Shown here: piece by piece, positions 43,627 through 51,983 of the stretch
Layout of the letters: every line of letters starts with the position of its first letter
How positions within the stretch are numbered: position 1 is the first letter of the stretch
Assembly (NCBI RefSeq): GCF_003116015.1
Contig: NZ_LGQZ01000014.1
Span: 1-64,000, forward strand
Length of the DNA: 64,000 nucleotides
Source: Azospirillum sp. TSO22-1
Lineage (GTDB): Bacteria; Pseudomonadota; Alphaproteobacteria; Azospirillales; Azospirillaceae
Direction of reading: 5' to 3'
Program-made: the position numbers and the translations under genes
The notes under the pieces: model-generated
Seen by the model: the letters and a program-made list of their open reading frames with translations, nothing else
The model's database searches: none
What the model was told of the DNA's origin: nothing

Positions 43627-44494
43627 ATTGCCACGCGACGCGGCCCGAGCGGCTGCCGCGCGTGACCGACCATTCCACCGCCTCGGCGTGCAGCCGCTCG
43701 GCCGGCACGTCAAGGCCAAAGCGCTCGGCGTAGCCCTCGACCATGGCGAAGAAGGTCGGCTGGTCGCAGTTGTGGAAGCCCAGCCAGAGACCGAAGCGGT
43801 CGGACAGCGACACCTTCTCCTCGACCGCCTCCGCCGGGTTGATGGCGGTGGAGCGCTCGTTCTCGATCATGTCGCGCGGCATCAGGTGGCGGCGGTTGGA
43901 GGTGGCGTAGAACACCACGTTGTCCGGCCGCCCCTCGACTCCGCCCTCCAGCACCGCCTTCAGCGACTTGTAGTGGCTGTCGTCGTGGTCGAAGGACAGA
44001 TCGTCGCAGAACAGGATGAAGCGCCGCTCCTGGCCCTTCAGCAGGTGCAGCAGGCGGGGCAGGGTGGGGATGTCCTCGCGGTGGATCTCCACCAGCGCCA
44101 GGGTGTCGGGTTTCTCCACCGTCACCTGAGCGTGCACCGCCTTGACCAGCGAGCTTTTGCCCATGCCGCGCGAGCCCCAGAGCAGCGCGTTGTTGGCCGG
44201 CAGGCCGGCGGCGAACTGCCGGGTGTTGTCCAGCAGGATGTCGCGTGCCCGCTCGATGCCCTGCAGCAGGCTGATCTCCACCCGGTTCACCACCGGGACC
44301 GGATCCAGGCGGTCGGGGTCGGCGTGCCAGACGAAGGCGTCGGCGGCCGCCACGTCCACCGGGCGGGCCGGCGGCGGGGCGAGGCGGTCGAGCGCGTCGG
44401 CGATGCGGGTCAGCAGCGGCAGGATCTGGGAGTCGGACGTTGGCACGGCGAAAACCATTCGATGGGTGGTGGAAAGCCGCCCCGACGTGTCCAT
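43583..44494 (-). CDS. DUF815 family AAA-type ATPase
   Basis: 303 aa; a later ATG at 44458 (MVFAVPTSDS) is also possible. DUF815 proteins carry an AAA-like P-loop: ALLWGSRGMGKSSLVKAVHA, then VEIHREDIPTLPRLLHLL, Walker B FILFCDDLSFDHDDSHYKSL, and VVFYATSNRRHLMPRDMIEN with the sensor Asn. The C-terminal HAEAVEWSVTRGSRSGRVAW then QFIQDLAG is the family end. Function unknown; it often neighbours yajC in alphaproteobacteria. It is divergent from yajC. Confidence 0.9.
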   Translation of the reverse strand: MDTSGRLSTTHRMVFAVPTSDSQILPLLTRIADALDRLAPPPARPVDVAAADAFVWHADPDRLDPVPVVNRVEISLLQGIERARDILLDNTRQFAAGLPANNALLWGSRGMGKSSLVKAVHAQVTVEKPDTLALVEIHREDIPTLPRLLHLLKGQERRFILFCDDLSFDHDDSHYKSLKAVLEGGVEGRPDNVVFYATSNRRHLMPRDMIENERSTAINPAEAVEEKVSLSDRFGLWLGFHNCDQPTFFAMVEGYAERFGLDVPAERLHAEAVEWSVTRGSRSGRVAWQFIQDLAGRLGKPLR

Positions 44495-44574
44495 CTATGG
44501 GCGGCGAGCCACCGTACCGGCCGGGGGCGCGGCGGACAAGCGGTAGGGCCATCGAACAGCATTGCCCAATCCCG

Positions 44575-44602
44575 TTGCATCGCGCCCCGGGCCGGCTATA
44601 GT
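44575..44602 (+). promoter_or_regulatory. Likely promoter of yajC-secD-secF
   Basis: -35 TTGCAT (44575-44580), 16-bp spacer, -10 TATAGT (44597-44602), in an otherwise GC-rich stretch 55 nt upstream of the yajC start. Both hexamers match five of six or four of six consensus positions. Confidence 0.55.
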
Positions 44603-44656
44603 CGCGCCCGTATCATGCCGCGCGCCAACGATTCATTAGATTAAGGAGCCACCAGG

Positions 44657-45079
44657 ATGTTCGTATCGACGGCCTACGCCCAGACCGCCGGGGGCGCCGG
44701 GGGCGGCGACATGCTCGTTCAGTTCGCGCCGCTGATCCTGATCTTCGTCGTCTTCTACTTCCTGCTGATCCGTCCGCAGCAGAAGAAGCAGAAGGAGCAC
44801 AAGGCGATGCTCGACTCCATCCGCCGCGGCGACCGCGTCGTGACCGGCGGCGGCATCATCGGCACCGTCAGCAAGGTGGACAACGACGAGCTGCAGGTCG
44901 AGATCGCCGAGGGCGTCAAGGTCCGCTGCATGCGCGGCACCATCAATCTGGTGCTCGCCCGCACCGAGCCGGCCAAGGGCGCTTCCGCCCCCGCCGCCGC
45001 GGGCGACACGGCCGCCGCCCCCGCCGAGAAGGCGGACGAGGGCAAGGGCGGCCTCGGCAAGCTGTTTGGCCGCAAGTAA
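44657..45079 (+). CDS. yajC: Preprotein translocase subunit YajC
   Basis: 140 aa. A single membrane helix (about 24-42, LILIFVVFYFLLIRPQQKKQ) with the RPQQKKQKEHKAML motif, then DRVVTGGGIIGTVSKVDNDEL and a C-terminal Ala-rich tail extended beyond the E. coli protein. YajC joins SecDF in the holotranslocon. ATG 44657 has an AAGGAG site. It is followed by secD and secF in the standard operon. Confidence 0.95.
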   Translation: MFVSTAYAQTAGGAGGGDMLVQFAPLILIFVVFYFLLIRPQQKKQKEHKAMLDSIRRGDRVVTGGGIIGTVSKVDNDELQVEIAEGVKVRCMRGTINLVLARTEPAKGASAPAAAGDTAAAPAEKADEGKGGLGKLFGRK

Positions 45080-45113
45080 GCCGCGGTCTGTGCTTTAGAG
45101 GGTTCGGCAGAGC

Positions 45114-46712
45114 ATGCTCTACTTCTCGCGTTGGAAGATCTACACGATCCTGGCGGTCTGCCTGCTGGGCATCGTCCTTGCGTTGCCGAACGTCCTCGGC
45201 CGGGACACGCTGGCCGCCCTGCCGCACTGGTACGGGCAGAACCGCGTGCACCTCGGCCTCGACCTGCGCGGCGGCTCGCACCTGCTGCTCGAGGTCGATA
45301 TGGGCGCGGTCGTCCGCGAGCGCCTGGAAGGCCTCGTGGACGGTGCCCGCACCCAGCTGCGCACCGCCAACATCGGCTACACCGGCCTGTCGGCCGGCGA
45401 CCGGCAGGTGACCATCCAGCTGCGCGACCCGGCGCAGGCGGAGGAGGCGGTGCGACAGCTCAAGCAGCTCGCCATCAACGTTGGCGGCGGGCCGCTGGGC
45501 GGCGGCCTGCCGGACATCACCACGTCGGTCAATGGCAACACCGTCACGCTGGCGCTCAGCGACGAGGCGGTGCGCCAGCGCGCCCAGCAGGCGGTCGAGC
45601 AGTCCATCGAGATCGTCCGCCGCCGCATCGACGAGACCGGCGTCAGCGAGCCGACCATCGCCCGCCAGGGACTGGACCGCATCCTGGTCCAGCTGCCCGG
45701 CGTGGACGACCCGGACCGCGTGAAGCGGCTGCTCGGCACCACAGCGAAGATGACCTTCCGTCTGGTCGATCCGAACGCCGATCCGTCCACCGGCCGCGCC
45801 CCGCCGGGCTCGGAGATCCTGCCGAGCGCAGAGGGTGGCCGTGGCCAGGGCAGCTATGTCATCCGCCGCAAGATCGAGGTGGACGGCGCCAACCTGACCA
45901 ACGCCACCGCCGGCACCAACAACCAGAACGGCGAGTGGGTGGTGAACTTCGAGTTCGACTCCCAGGGTGCCCGCCGCTTTGCCGAGGTGACCAAGCAGAA
46001 CGTTGGCCGGCCCTTCGCCATCGTGCTCGACAACAAGGTGATCTCGGCTCCGGTCATCCGTGAACCGATCACCGGCGGCCGCGGCCAGATCAGCGGCAGC
46101 TTCAACGCCCAGTCGGCCAACGACCTCGCCGTGCTGCTGCGCGCCGGCGCGCTGCCGGCGCCGCTGAAGGTGATCGAGGAGCGCACGGTCGGCCCCGATC
46201 TCGGCGCCGATTCGATCCGTGCCGGCCTGATCTCGGTGATCGTCGGCTTTGGCATGGTGTGCGTCTACATGCTCGCCGCCTACGGGCTGTTCGGCGCCAT
46301 GGCGTGCTTCGGCCTGCTGGTCAACCTGGTGCTGACCATCGCCGCGCTGTCGATCATGCAGGCCACGCTGACGCTGCCGGGCATCGCCGGCATCCTGCTG
46401 ATGCTGGGCCTCGCGGTCGACGCCAACATCCTGATCAACGAGCGCATCCGCGAGGAGGCCAAGAAGGGCCGCACGCCGTTCGCGGCGATGGAGGCCGGCT
46501 TCTCGCGCGCCTACGCCACGATCATCGACGCCAACCTGACCACCGCCATCAAGATGGCGCTGCTGTTCATCTTCGGCGTCGGCACGGTGAAGGGCTTCGC
46601 GGTCACCATCACCTTCGGCATCCTGATTTCCATGTTCACCGCCACCGTGCTGGTCCGCCTGCTGATGGTGAGCTGGCTGCGCCGGGCCAAGCCCGCCGCG
46701 CTGCCGGTGTAA
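45114..46712 (+). CDS. secD: Protein translocase subunit SecD
   Basis: 532 aa. Membrane helix 1 (10-29), then the large periplasmic region with HLGLDLRGGSHLLLEVDM and VRRRIDETGVSEPTIARQG, then VVNFEFDSQGARRFAEVT. Five further helices follow from about 375, including TLTLPGIAGILLMLGLAVDA then NILINERIREE, with the proton-relay Asp in LGLAVDANI. It uses the proton gradient to drive late steps of Sec export. It is 34 nt after yajC and 13 nt before secF. Confidence 0.96.
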   Translation: MLYFSRWKIYTILAVCLLGIVLALPNVLGRDTLAALPHWYGQNRVHLGLDLRGGSHLLLEVDMGAVVRERLEGLVDGARTQLRTANIGYTGLSAGDRQVTIQLRDPAQAEEAVRQLKQLAINVGGGPLGGGLPDITTSVNGNTVTLALSDEAVRQRAQQAVEQSIEIVRRRIDETGVSEPTIARQGLDRILVQLPGVDDPDRVKRLLGTTAKMTFRLVDPNADPSTGRAPPGSEILPSAEGGRGQGSYVIRRKIEVDGANLTNATAGTNNQNGEWVVNFEFDSQGARRFAEVTKQNVGRPFAIVLDNKVISAPVIREPITGGRGQISGSFNAQSANDLAVLLRAGALPAPLKVIEERTVGPDLGADSIRAGLISVIVGFGMVCVYMLAAYGLFGAMACFGLLVNLVLTIAALSIMQATLTLPGIAGILLMLGLAVDANILINERIREEAKKGRTPFAAMEAGFSRAYATIIDANLTTAIKMALLFIFGVGTVKGFAVTITFGILISMFTATVLVRLLMVSWLRRAKPAALPV

Positions 46713-46725
46713 GGGGGAAGATCCC

Positions 46726-47682
46726 ATGTTCCATCTCCGCCTCGTCCCGGACAACACGCGCATCCCGTTCATGCGCGGCCGTTACGCCGGCATCATCACC
46801 TCCATCGTGCTCTCGGTGCTGTCGGTGGGGCTCTACTTCTATCCGGGGCTGAACTACGGCATCGACTTCGCCGGCGGCATCGTCATCGAGGCGCGCACGC
46901 CGGAGGCCACTGACTTCGGCAAGGTGCGCCACGTCCTGCACGGCCTCAACATGGGCACGGCGGCGTTGCAGGAGTTCGGCTCGGCCAACGACGTGCTGAT
47001 CCGGCTGGAGCGCCAGCCGGGCGACGACGCCGCGCAGCAGCGCGCCGCCGACCAGGTTCGCGCCACGCTGGCCAAGGAGTTCCCGGGCACCCAGGTGCGC
47101 CGCGTCGAGGCGGTGGGCGCCTCGGTGTCGGGCGAGCTGTTCCGCAACGGCATGTTGGCGCTCGGCCTCGCCATGGGCGCGATGCTGATCTACATCTGGT
47201 TCCGCTTCGAATGGCAGTTCGGCGCCGGCGCGGTGGTCACGCTGTTGCTGGACGTGACCAAGACCATCGGCTTCTACGTGCTGTTCGACCTGCAGTTCAA
47301 CCTGACGGCGATCGCCGCGATCCTCACGATCATGGGCTACTCCATCAACGACAAGGTGGTGGTGTACGACCGCATGCGCGAGAATCTGCGCATCTACAAG
47401 AAGATGCCGCTGCGCGAGCTGATCGATCTGTCGATCAACGAGACTTTGAACCGCACGCTGGGCACCTCGCTGGCGACGCTGCTGTCGATCATCCCGCTGG
47501 CGGTCTTCGGCGGCGAGGCGTTGCAGGAGTTCGGCATCGTGCTGATCTTCGGCATTTTCCTGGCGACATCCTCGTCGATCTTCATCGCCGCGCCCATCTT
47601 GCTGTTCCTGGGCGAGAACCGCCTGCGCCGCGGCGCTCCCGAGGCCACCGCTCCCGGCGGTCAGCCGCAGCAGGTCCCGTAG
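46726..47682 (+). CDS. secF: Protein translocase subunit SecF
   Basis: 318 aa. The N-terminal helix is followed by GLNYGIDFAGGIVIEARTPE, the SecF signature, then five helices with AILTIMGYSINDKVVVYDRM (Asp of the proton pathway) and RTLGTSLATLLSIIPLAVFGGEALQEFGIVLIFGIF (split). It is the partner of SecD. ATG 46726 follows GGGGGAAG. An NDUFAF3-like gene follows after 18 nt. Confidence 0.96.
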   Translation: MFHLRLVPDNTRIPFMRGRYAGIITSIVLSVLSVGLYFYPGLNYGIDFAGGIVIEARTPEATDFGKVRHVLHGLNMGTAALQEFGSANDVLIRLERQPGDDAAQQRAADQVRATLAKEFPGTQVRRVEAVGASVSGELFRNGMLALGLAMGAMLIYIWFRFEWQFGAGAVVTLLLDVTKTIGFYVLFDLQFNLTAIAAILTIMGYSINDKVVVYDRMRENLRIYKKMPLRELIDLSINETLNRTLGTSLATLLSIIPLAVFGGEALQEFGIVLIFGIFLATSSSIFIAAPILLFLGENRLRRGAPEATAPGGQPQQVP

Positions 47683-47700
47683 ACAGCAAGGTATTCCGGC

Positions 47701-48075
47701 ATGGATGTCACGCCGCTCATCCCGGCGGATCGGCAGGTCATCGACGGCTACGGCGACGGGCAGTTCTGCGTGCGCGGCACGTGGCTGCCCGGCCCGCTGA
47801 TCGTGTTCCCCGACCGCACCCTGACCTGGGAGGTTACCGGATTCGCCGCCCTGACGGTGGAGAGCTTTGCCCCGATCACCGAGGCCGACCCACCGGTGGA
47901 GATCCTGCTGCTTGGCGCCGGGCCGCGCAACCAACTGGTGCCGCGGGCGCTCCGCGAGAGCCTGCGGGCGCGCGGCGTCGTTGTGGACGGCATGGACACC
48001 GGCGCCGCCTGCCGGACGTACAACGTGCTTCTGGCGGAAGGGCGACGGGTGGCGGCGGCACTGCTTCCCGCCTAG
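47701..48075 (+). CDS. Mth938 / NDUFAF3-like protein
   Basis: 124 aa. Family features are VIDGYGDGQFCVRGTWLPGP, LIVFPDRTLTWEV, VEILLLGAGPRNQLVPRALR and AACRTYNVLLAEGRRVAAAL. This is the COG3737/DUF498 (Mth938-like) domain. The human relative NDUFAF3 is a complex I assembly factor, and the bacterial gene habitually follows secDF, so a membrane-complex assembly role is inferred, not shown. It ends 9 nt before a strong bidirectional terminator. Confidence 0.9.
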   Translation: MDVTPLIPADRQVIDGYGDGQFCVRGTWLPGPLIVFPDRTLTWEVTGFAALTVESFAPITEADPPVEILLLGAGPRNQLVPRALRESLRARGVVVDGMDTGAACRTYNVLLAEGRRVAAALLPA

Positions 48076-48083
48076 GGAAACGA

Positions 48084-48112
48084 GAAAGGGCCCCCTGCCG
48101 GGGGCCCTCTTT
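48084..48112. terminator. Bidirectional terminator between NDUFAF3-like gene and sodB
   Basis: Stem AGGGCCCCC / GGGGGCCCT with a TGCC loop (48087-48108), A's on the left and CTTT on the right. It lies between convergent genes and suits both transcripts. Confidence 0.85.
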
Positions 48113-48139
48113 GTATCCGTACGTCTGTACGTGTACGTC

Positions 48140-48745
48140 TCAGGCCGGGGCCTTCGAGAGGCGCTCGGCGACGAACTCCCAGTTCACCAGGCTTTCCAGG
48201 AACGCCTTCACGAAGTCGGCGCGGCGGTTTTGGTAATCGACGTAGTAGGCGTGCTCCCACACGTCGACGGTCAGCAGCGGGAACAGGCCCTTGGCGACCG
48301 GGGTGTCGGCGTTGCCGGTCTTGGAGACCTTCAGCTTGCCGCCTTCGATGTAGAGCCACGCCCAGCCCGAGCCGAACTGCGTGATGGCGGCCTGCGAGAA
48401 CTCCTCCTTGAACTTGTCGACCGAGCCGAAGTCGGAAACGATGCGCTTCTCCAGCTCGGACGGGATGGCGCCGCCGCCGTTCTTCTTCATGCTCTGCCAG
48501 TAGAAGGTGTGGTTCCACACTTGGCCGGCGTTGTTGAAGATGCCGACCTTGCCGGCGTCGCCGGCGGACTGCTGGATCAGCTCTTCCAGGCTGGCGTTGG
48601 CGAGGGGCGAATCCTTCGTCAGGTTGTTCAGGTTGGTGACGTAGGTCTGGTGGTGCTTGTCATGGTGCAGATGCAGGGTCTGCGACGACATGAACGGCTC
48701 CAGGGCGTCATACGCGTACGGGAGCGGCGGCAGTTCGAACGCCAT
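48140..48745 (-). CDS. sodB: Superoxide dismutase (Fe/Mn)
   Basis: 201 aa. The N-terminus FELPPLPYAYDALEPFMSSQ is followed by TLHLHHDKHHQTYVTNLN, then NNAGQVWNHTFYWQSM, GSGWAWLYIEGGKL and the metal signature LLTVDVWEHAYYVDYQNRR. The four ligands (His in LHLHHDKH, His in WNHTFYW, Asp and His in DVWEHAY) are present. AQGxGxGW-type residues (QFGSGWAWL) favour an iron enzyme. It is cytosolic, removing superoxide. It lies downstream of, but on the same strand as, hpnE. Confidence 0.95.
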   Translation of the reverse strand: MAFELPPLPYAYDALEPFMSSQTLHLHHDKHHQTYVTNLNNLTKDSPLANASLEELIQQSAGDAGKVGIFNNAGQVWNHTFYWQSMKKNGGGAIPSELEKRIVSDFGSVDKFKEEFSQAAITQFGSGWAWLYIEGGKLKVSKTGNADTPVAKGLFPLLTVDVWEHAYYVDYQNRRADFVKAFLESLVNWEFVAERLSKAPA

Positions 48746-48808
48746 AGGATCGATACCCTCTCTTCTTGATTGCGTGCGGTGCCTTGCTCGGCACTTCGCC
48801 TCCAGGGC

Positions 48809-50098
48809 TCAAATATGTCCGCTGCGCCGCAAAGTGAAGGCCGGAAATCGGCCGAGGCGCGCAAAAGGGGTAATCCGAGCGCGCAGGACCGCCTCCGCCG
48901 CCCGCTCGCCGGAGCGCACAGCGCCCTCCAGCGTAGCCGGCAGGCCGGTGTCGGTCCAGTCGCCGGCCAGGAACAGCGTGGGATGTGCGGTGCGCGCCGG
49001 GGGGCGGGAGGCGGCGTGCGTCGGGCTTTGATCGGTGGTGGCGCGCCGTTCCTTGACGACTCGGTACGGGGGCAGGGGGGCGGCGGTGCCCAGCGCCCCC
49101 GCCGCATCGGCCCACAGCTGCGCGGCGATCTCCTCCGCCGGCAACGCGGCCAGCGCATCGGCGGCGCTGACCGTCACCGACAACACGTCGCCACGGGCGA
49201 ACAGCCACTCGGCCGTACCGCCGACCAGCGCCAGGAAGGGCAGGCCTCCGGGCAGGGGGGCGGGACGGTCCAGCCGGAAATGCGCGTTGACGATGGCCGG
49301 GCCGGGCGGCGGCGCCGTCACCTCCGGCAGCAGCTTTTCCACGCCCCAGGCCGGCAGGGCAAGGACCAGCGACCCGTCGGCTCCGAGGTCCACACGCACG
49401 CCGGCGGCACGGAAGCCGGTGGGGTCCACCGCCTCGACCCGGACGTTAAGGTGCACGGTGGCGCCGAGGGCCTTCAGGCGCCCTAGGATCGGTTCGATGA
49501 AGGCGTGCGACAGCCCCTTCGTCGCGATCTGCGGGCGGCAGGCCGCCTCGCCGCGCAGCAGCGTCTCGCGCAGGATCGCGGCGAAGAGGCGGGCCGAGGC
49601 CTTCTCGTAGGGCATGTTGATGCCGGAGACCACCAACGGCGCCCACAGCCGTTCGTACAACGCCCCTCCGGGTGGCAGCGCGTCGGCGACCGTGGCCGTC
49701 CTGCCCGCGGTCAGCAGCGTCAACGCCGCGAGGTAGTCGCGCACCCGGCTGCCCGGCACGCGGCGCGCCTCGTCGAACAACCACAGGCCGCCGGGACACA
49801 GGGTCCAGTGCTGGCCGGTGCGGAGGTCGTGGAAGGGAAAGGCGGCAGGGTGGACCTCGGCCAGCCGGTCGCGCGCGCCGACACGCTCCAGCAGACCGAG
49901 CAGCGCCCGGTTGCCGCTCAGCACGAGGTGGCTGCCATTGTCGATCACGCGGTCGAGCGTGGCGTCGTGGAAGGAGCGGCAGCGGCCACCGGCCTGCGGG
50001 GCGGCTTCGTAGACGACGACGCGGTGGCCGGCCTCGGCGAGGCGCAGCGCGCAGGCAAGCCCGGCAAGGCCGGCGCCGGCGATGTGGGTGGTGGTCAC
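48809..50098 (-). CDS. hpnE: Hydroxysqualene dehydroxylase HpnE
   Basis: 429 aa from GTG 50098, whose GTGA overlaps the hpnD stop; the frame stays open further upstream only by shadowing. It starts HIAGAGLAGLACALRLAEAG, the FAD-binding GxGxxG, followed by VYEAAPQAGGRCRSF. The C-terminal end LFLAGDWTDTGLPATLEGAV is the amine-oxidase/desaturase-type FAD motif. HpnE reduces hydroxysqualene to squalene, the hopanoid precursor. Third step after HpnD and HpnC, all in one transcript. Confidence 0.93.
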   Translation of the reverse strand: MTTTHIAGAGLAGLACALRLAEAGHRVVVYEAAPQAGGRCRSFHDATLDRVIDNGSHLVLSGNRALLGLLERVGARDRLAEVHPAAFPFHDLRTGQHWTLCPGGLWLFDEARRVPGSRVRDYLAALTLLTAGRTATVADALPPGGALYERLWAPLVVSGINMPYEKASARLFAAILRETLLRGEAACRPQIATKGLSHAFIEPILGRLKALGATVHLNVRVEAVDPTGFRAAGVRVDLGADGSLVLALPAWGVEKLLPEVTAPPPGPAIVNAHFRLDRPAPLPGGLPFLALVGGTAEWLFARGDVLSVTVSAADALAALPAEEIAAQLWADAAGALGTAAPLPPYRVVKERRATTDQSPTHAASRPPARTAHPTLFLAGDWTDTGLPATLEGAVRSGERAAEAVLRARITPFARLGRFPAFTLRRSGHI

Positions 50099-50976
50099 GC
50101 TGACGGCGGCCGGCCAAGTGCGCAGCGCAGGGTCACCCAGGCGCACTCGCGCTTCTTGATGCGCACGCCGCGCGACAGGTCGTGCCAGCCCCGGGCTGTC
50201 AGGCGGGCGAGCAGGCGACGGTACAGCAGCATCATGGCCTCGGCCGCCCATAGCCGGCGGCGGTTGCAGCGGGCCAGAGCCAGCCTCGCCTCGGCGAAGC
50301 GCGTCTCGGCGCGCAGTGCCAACGCCTCGCAGGCCTGCGGCAGGTTGGGGTTGGCGAGCACTTCCGCGGGATCGACGGAGAAGATGCCGGCGCCCATCAG
50401 CACCTCGCGCGGCAGGTAGAGCCGGCCGAGCGGCGCGTCCTCGGCGAGATCCCGCAGGATGTTGGTCAGCTGCAACGCCTCGCCCAGCGCAATGGCGAAG
50501 GCCTCGGTGGAGACATCGGCGCGGTCGAAGACGCGGATCGCCAGCAGCCCCACCGCTCCGGCCACCCGGCGGCAGTAGACGCCCAGCGTGTGCAGGTCGG
50601 GTGCCCGCATGGCGCCGGAGAGGTCCATGGCCATGCCGTCGATCACCGCCTCCAGCTCGGCGCGCGGCAGGCCGTAGCGCTCGATGGCGCCCTTCAGCGC
50701 GGCGGCCATCGGGCTGGACGGGGCGCCGCCGGCGTAGAGGTTGCGGATCTCTTGGCGCCACGCGTGCAGGGCCTGATGCTTGGCCTTGGGGTCGCCCGGC
50801 TCATCGACGATGTCGTCGATGTGGCGGCAGTAGGCGTAGATGGCGAACATCGCCGCGCGCTTGGATCGCGGCAACAGCAGCATCGGCCAGTAGAAGGTGC
50901 TGCCCGAGCGCCCCGCCACCGCCGCCGGTGTGTCGCCGGAGGAGTCCGGCGCGATGTCCGACAGCGGTGCGGTCAT
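50095..50976 (-). CDS. hpnD: Presqualene diphosphate synthase HpnD
   Basis: 293 aa. A squalene/phytoene synthase fold with both Asp-rich motifs: first YAYCRHIDDIVDEPGDP, second ALQLTNILRDLAEDAPLGR. Also SGSTFYWPMLLLPRSKRAAM near the start and RLYLPREVL. HpnD joins two farnesyl diphosphates to give presqualene diphosphate. It is 12 nt after hpnC and overlaps hpnE, giving a hpnC-hpnD-hpnE operon. Confidence 0.94.
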   Translation of the reverse strand: MTAPLSDIAPDSSGDTPAAVAGRSGSTFYWPMLLLPRSKRAAMFAIYAYCRHIDDIVDEPGDPKAKHQALHAWRQEIRNLYAGGAPSSPMAAALKGAIERYGLPRAELEAVIDGMAMDLSGAMRAPDLHTLGVYCRRVAGAVGLLAIRVFDRADVSTEAFAIALGEALQLTNILRDLAEDAPLGRLYLPREVLMGAGIFSVDPAEVLANPNLPQACEALALRAETRFAEARLALARCNRRRLWAAEAMMLLYRRLLARLTARGWHDLSRGVRIKKRECAWVTLRCALGRPPSA

Positions 50977-50988
50977 TCCCTCATCCTG

Positions 50989-51858
50989 CTACTGCGTGAT
51001 TCCTCGCGCGATGCCGCGGGCCAGGGCAAACACCTTCTGGTGCGCCGCCAGCTCGACGCGCGTCTTCATGGGATCGCGCACCCGGAGCCGATACGCAAGC
51101 GATTCCGCAACGCTGAGGATCACGGCGGCCTCCATGCGCAGGCCGCGGTGCTTGATCATGCCGGGCAGGGCCGAGGCGCGCTCGATCAGACGGTCGGTGT
51201 GGTCGAGCAGGCGGTCGAAGATGGCCCGCAGCTTGGGGTCGGATTCGGATTCCACCAGACGCTCGACGCTGACGCCGGCCTCGTCGAACCACGCCAGCGG
51301 TACGTAGCAGCGGCCGAGCGCCGCCCAGTCGTCCCGCACGTCCTGCAGGTGGTTGAGCACCTGCAGCGCCGAGCACAGCGCGTCCGCCGCCGGCCCGGCC
51401 TCCGGCCCCTCGCCGTGCAACTCCAGCAGGTAGCGGCCAACCGGGTTCGCCGAGAATCGGCAGTACAGCAGCAGGTCGCTCCAAGTGTGGCAGCGAGCCC
51501 CCACGGAGTCGCGGCGGAAGGCGCGCAGCGCCTGGCGTGCGTGGCGGTCGGACACACCGGTCGCCTGCAGGCTGGCGCGCAGGTCGAGCGCCGGCTTCAG
51601 GTAGGCGTGCTTGGCCTGACCGGAGGTCAGGGCGCGCTCCAGCGCGTCGAGGTAGGCGAGCTTGCTCTCCGCCTCAAGGTCGGGGTCGTCGGCGATATCG
51701 TCGGCCAGCCGCACGAACTTGTAGAACGCCATCACGTGCGGGCGCAGGTGGCGCGGGATCAGCCGCGAGGCCACCGGAAAATTCTCGCTGCGCGCGTCCT
51801 TGCGCGCGAAGGGACCAGGCTTGGGGGTGGTGGTCGGGACGACGTTGAAATCGGCCAT
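50989..51858 (-). CDS. hpnC: Hydroxysqualene synthase HpnC
   Basis: 289 aa. ENFPVASRLIPRHLRPHVMA followed by FYKFVRLADDIADDPDL (first Asp-rich motif), then a degenerate second motif NHLQDVRDDWAALGRCYVPL. It converts presqualene diphosphate to hydroxysqualene. The Glu-Asn-Phe-Pro-Val-Ala-Ser start is the HpnC hallmark. First gene of the hpnCDE transcript. A shared AT-rich promoter region lies between this gene and the divergent NDUFAF6-like gene. Confidence 0.94.
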   Translation of the reverse strand: MADFNVVPTTTPKPGPFARKDARSENFPVASRLIPRHLRPHVMAFYKFVRLADDIADDPDLEAESKLAYLDALERALTSGQAKHAYLKPALDLRASLQATGVSDRHARQALRAFRRDSVGARCHTWSDLLLYCRFSANPVGRYLLELHGEGPEAGPAADALCSALQVLNHLQDVRDDWAALGRCYVPLAWFDEAGVSVERLVESESDPKLRAIFDRLLDHTDRLIERASALPGMIKHRGLRMEAAVILSVAESLAYRLRVRDPMKTRVELAAHQKVFALARGIARGITQ

Positions 51859-51910
51859 CGCTCGCCTGCTCCTGCTGCCAATCGGGGCTGGCGCGCCGCC
51901 CCTTGTACCC

Positions 51911-51919
51911 TAATATAAT
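51911..51919. promoter_or_regulatory. AT-rich -10 element(s) between hpnC and the NDUFAF6-like gene
   Basis: The 9-bp run TAATATAAT in GC-rich DNA contains a perfect TATAAT (51914-51919) for the + strand and TATATT for the - strand. No good -35 was found for either direction. Confidence 0.42.
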
Positions 51920-51983
51920 CGCCGCCCGGGCCTTGACCCGTCCCAACGATGCCTCCACCCCTATTTTTCCGGACCGGCCCCCG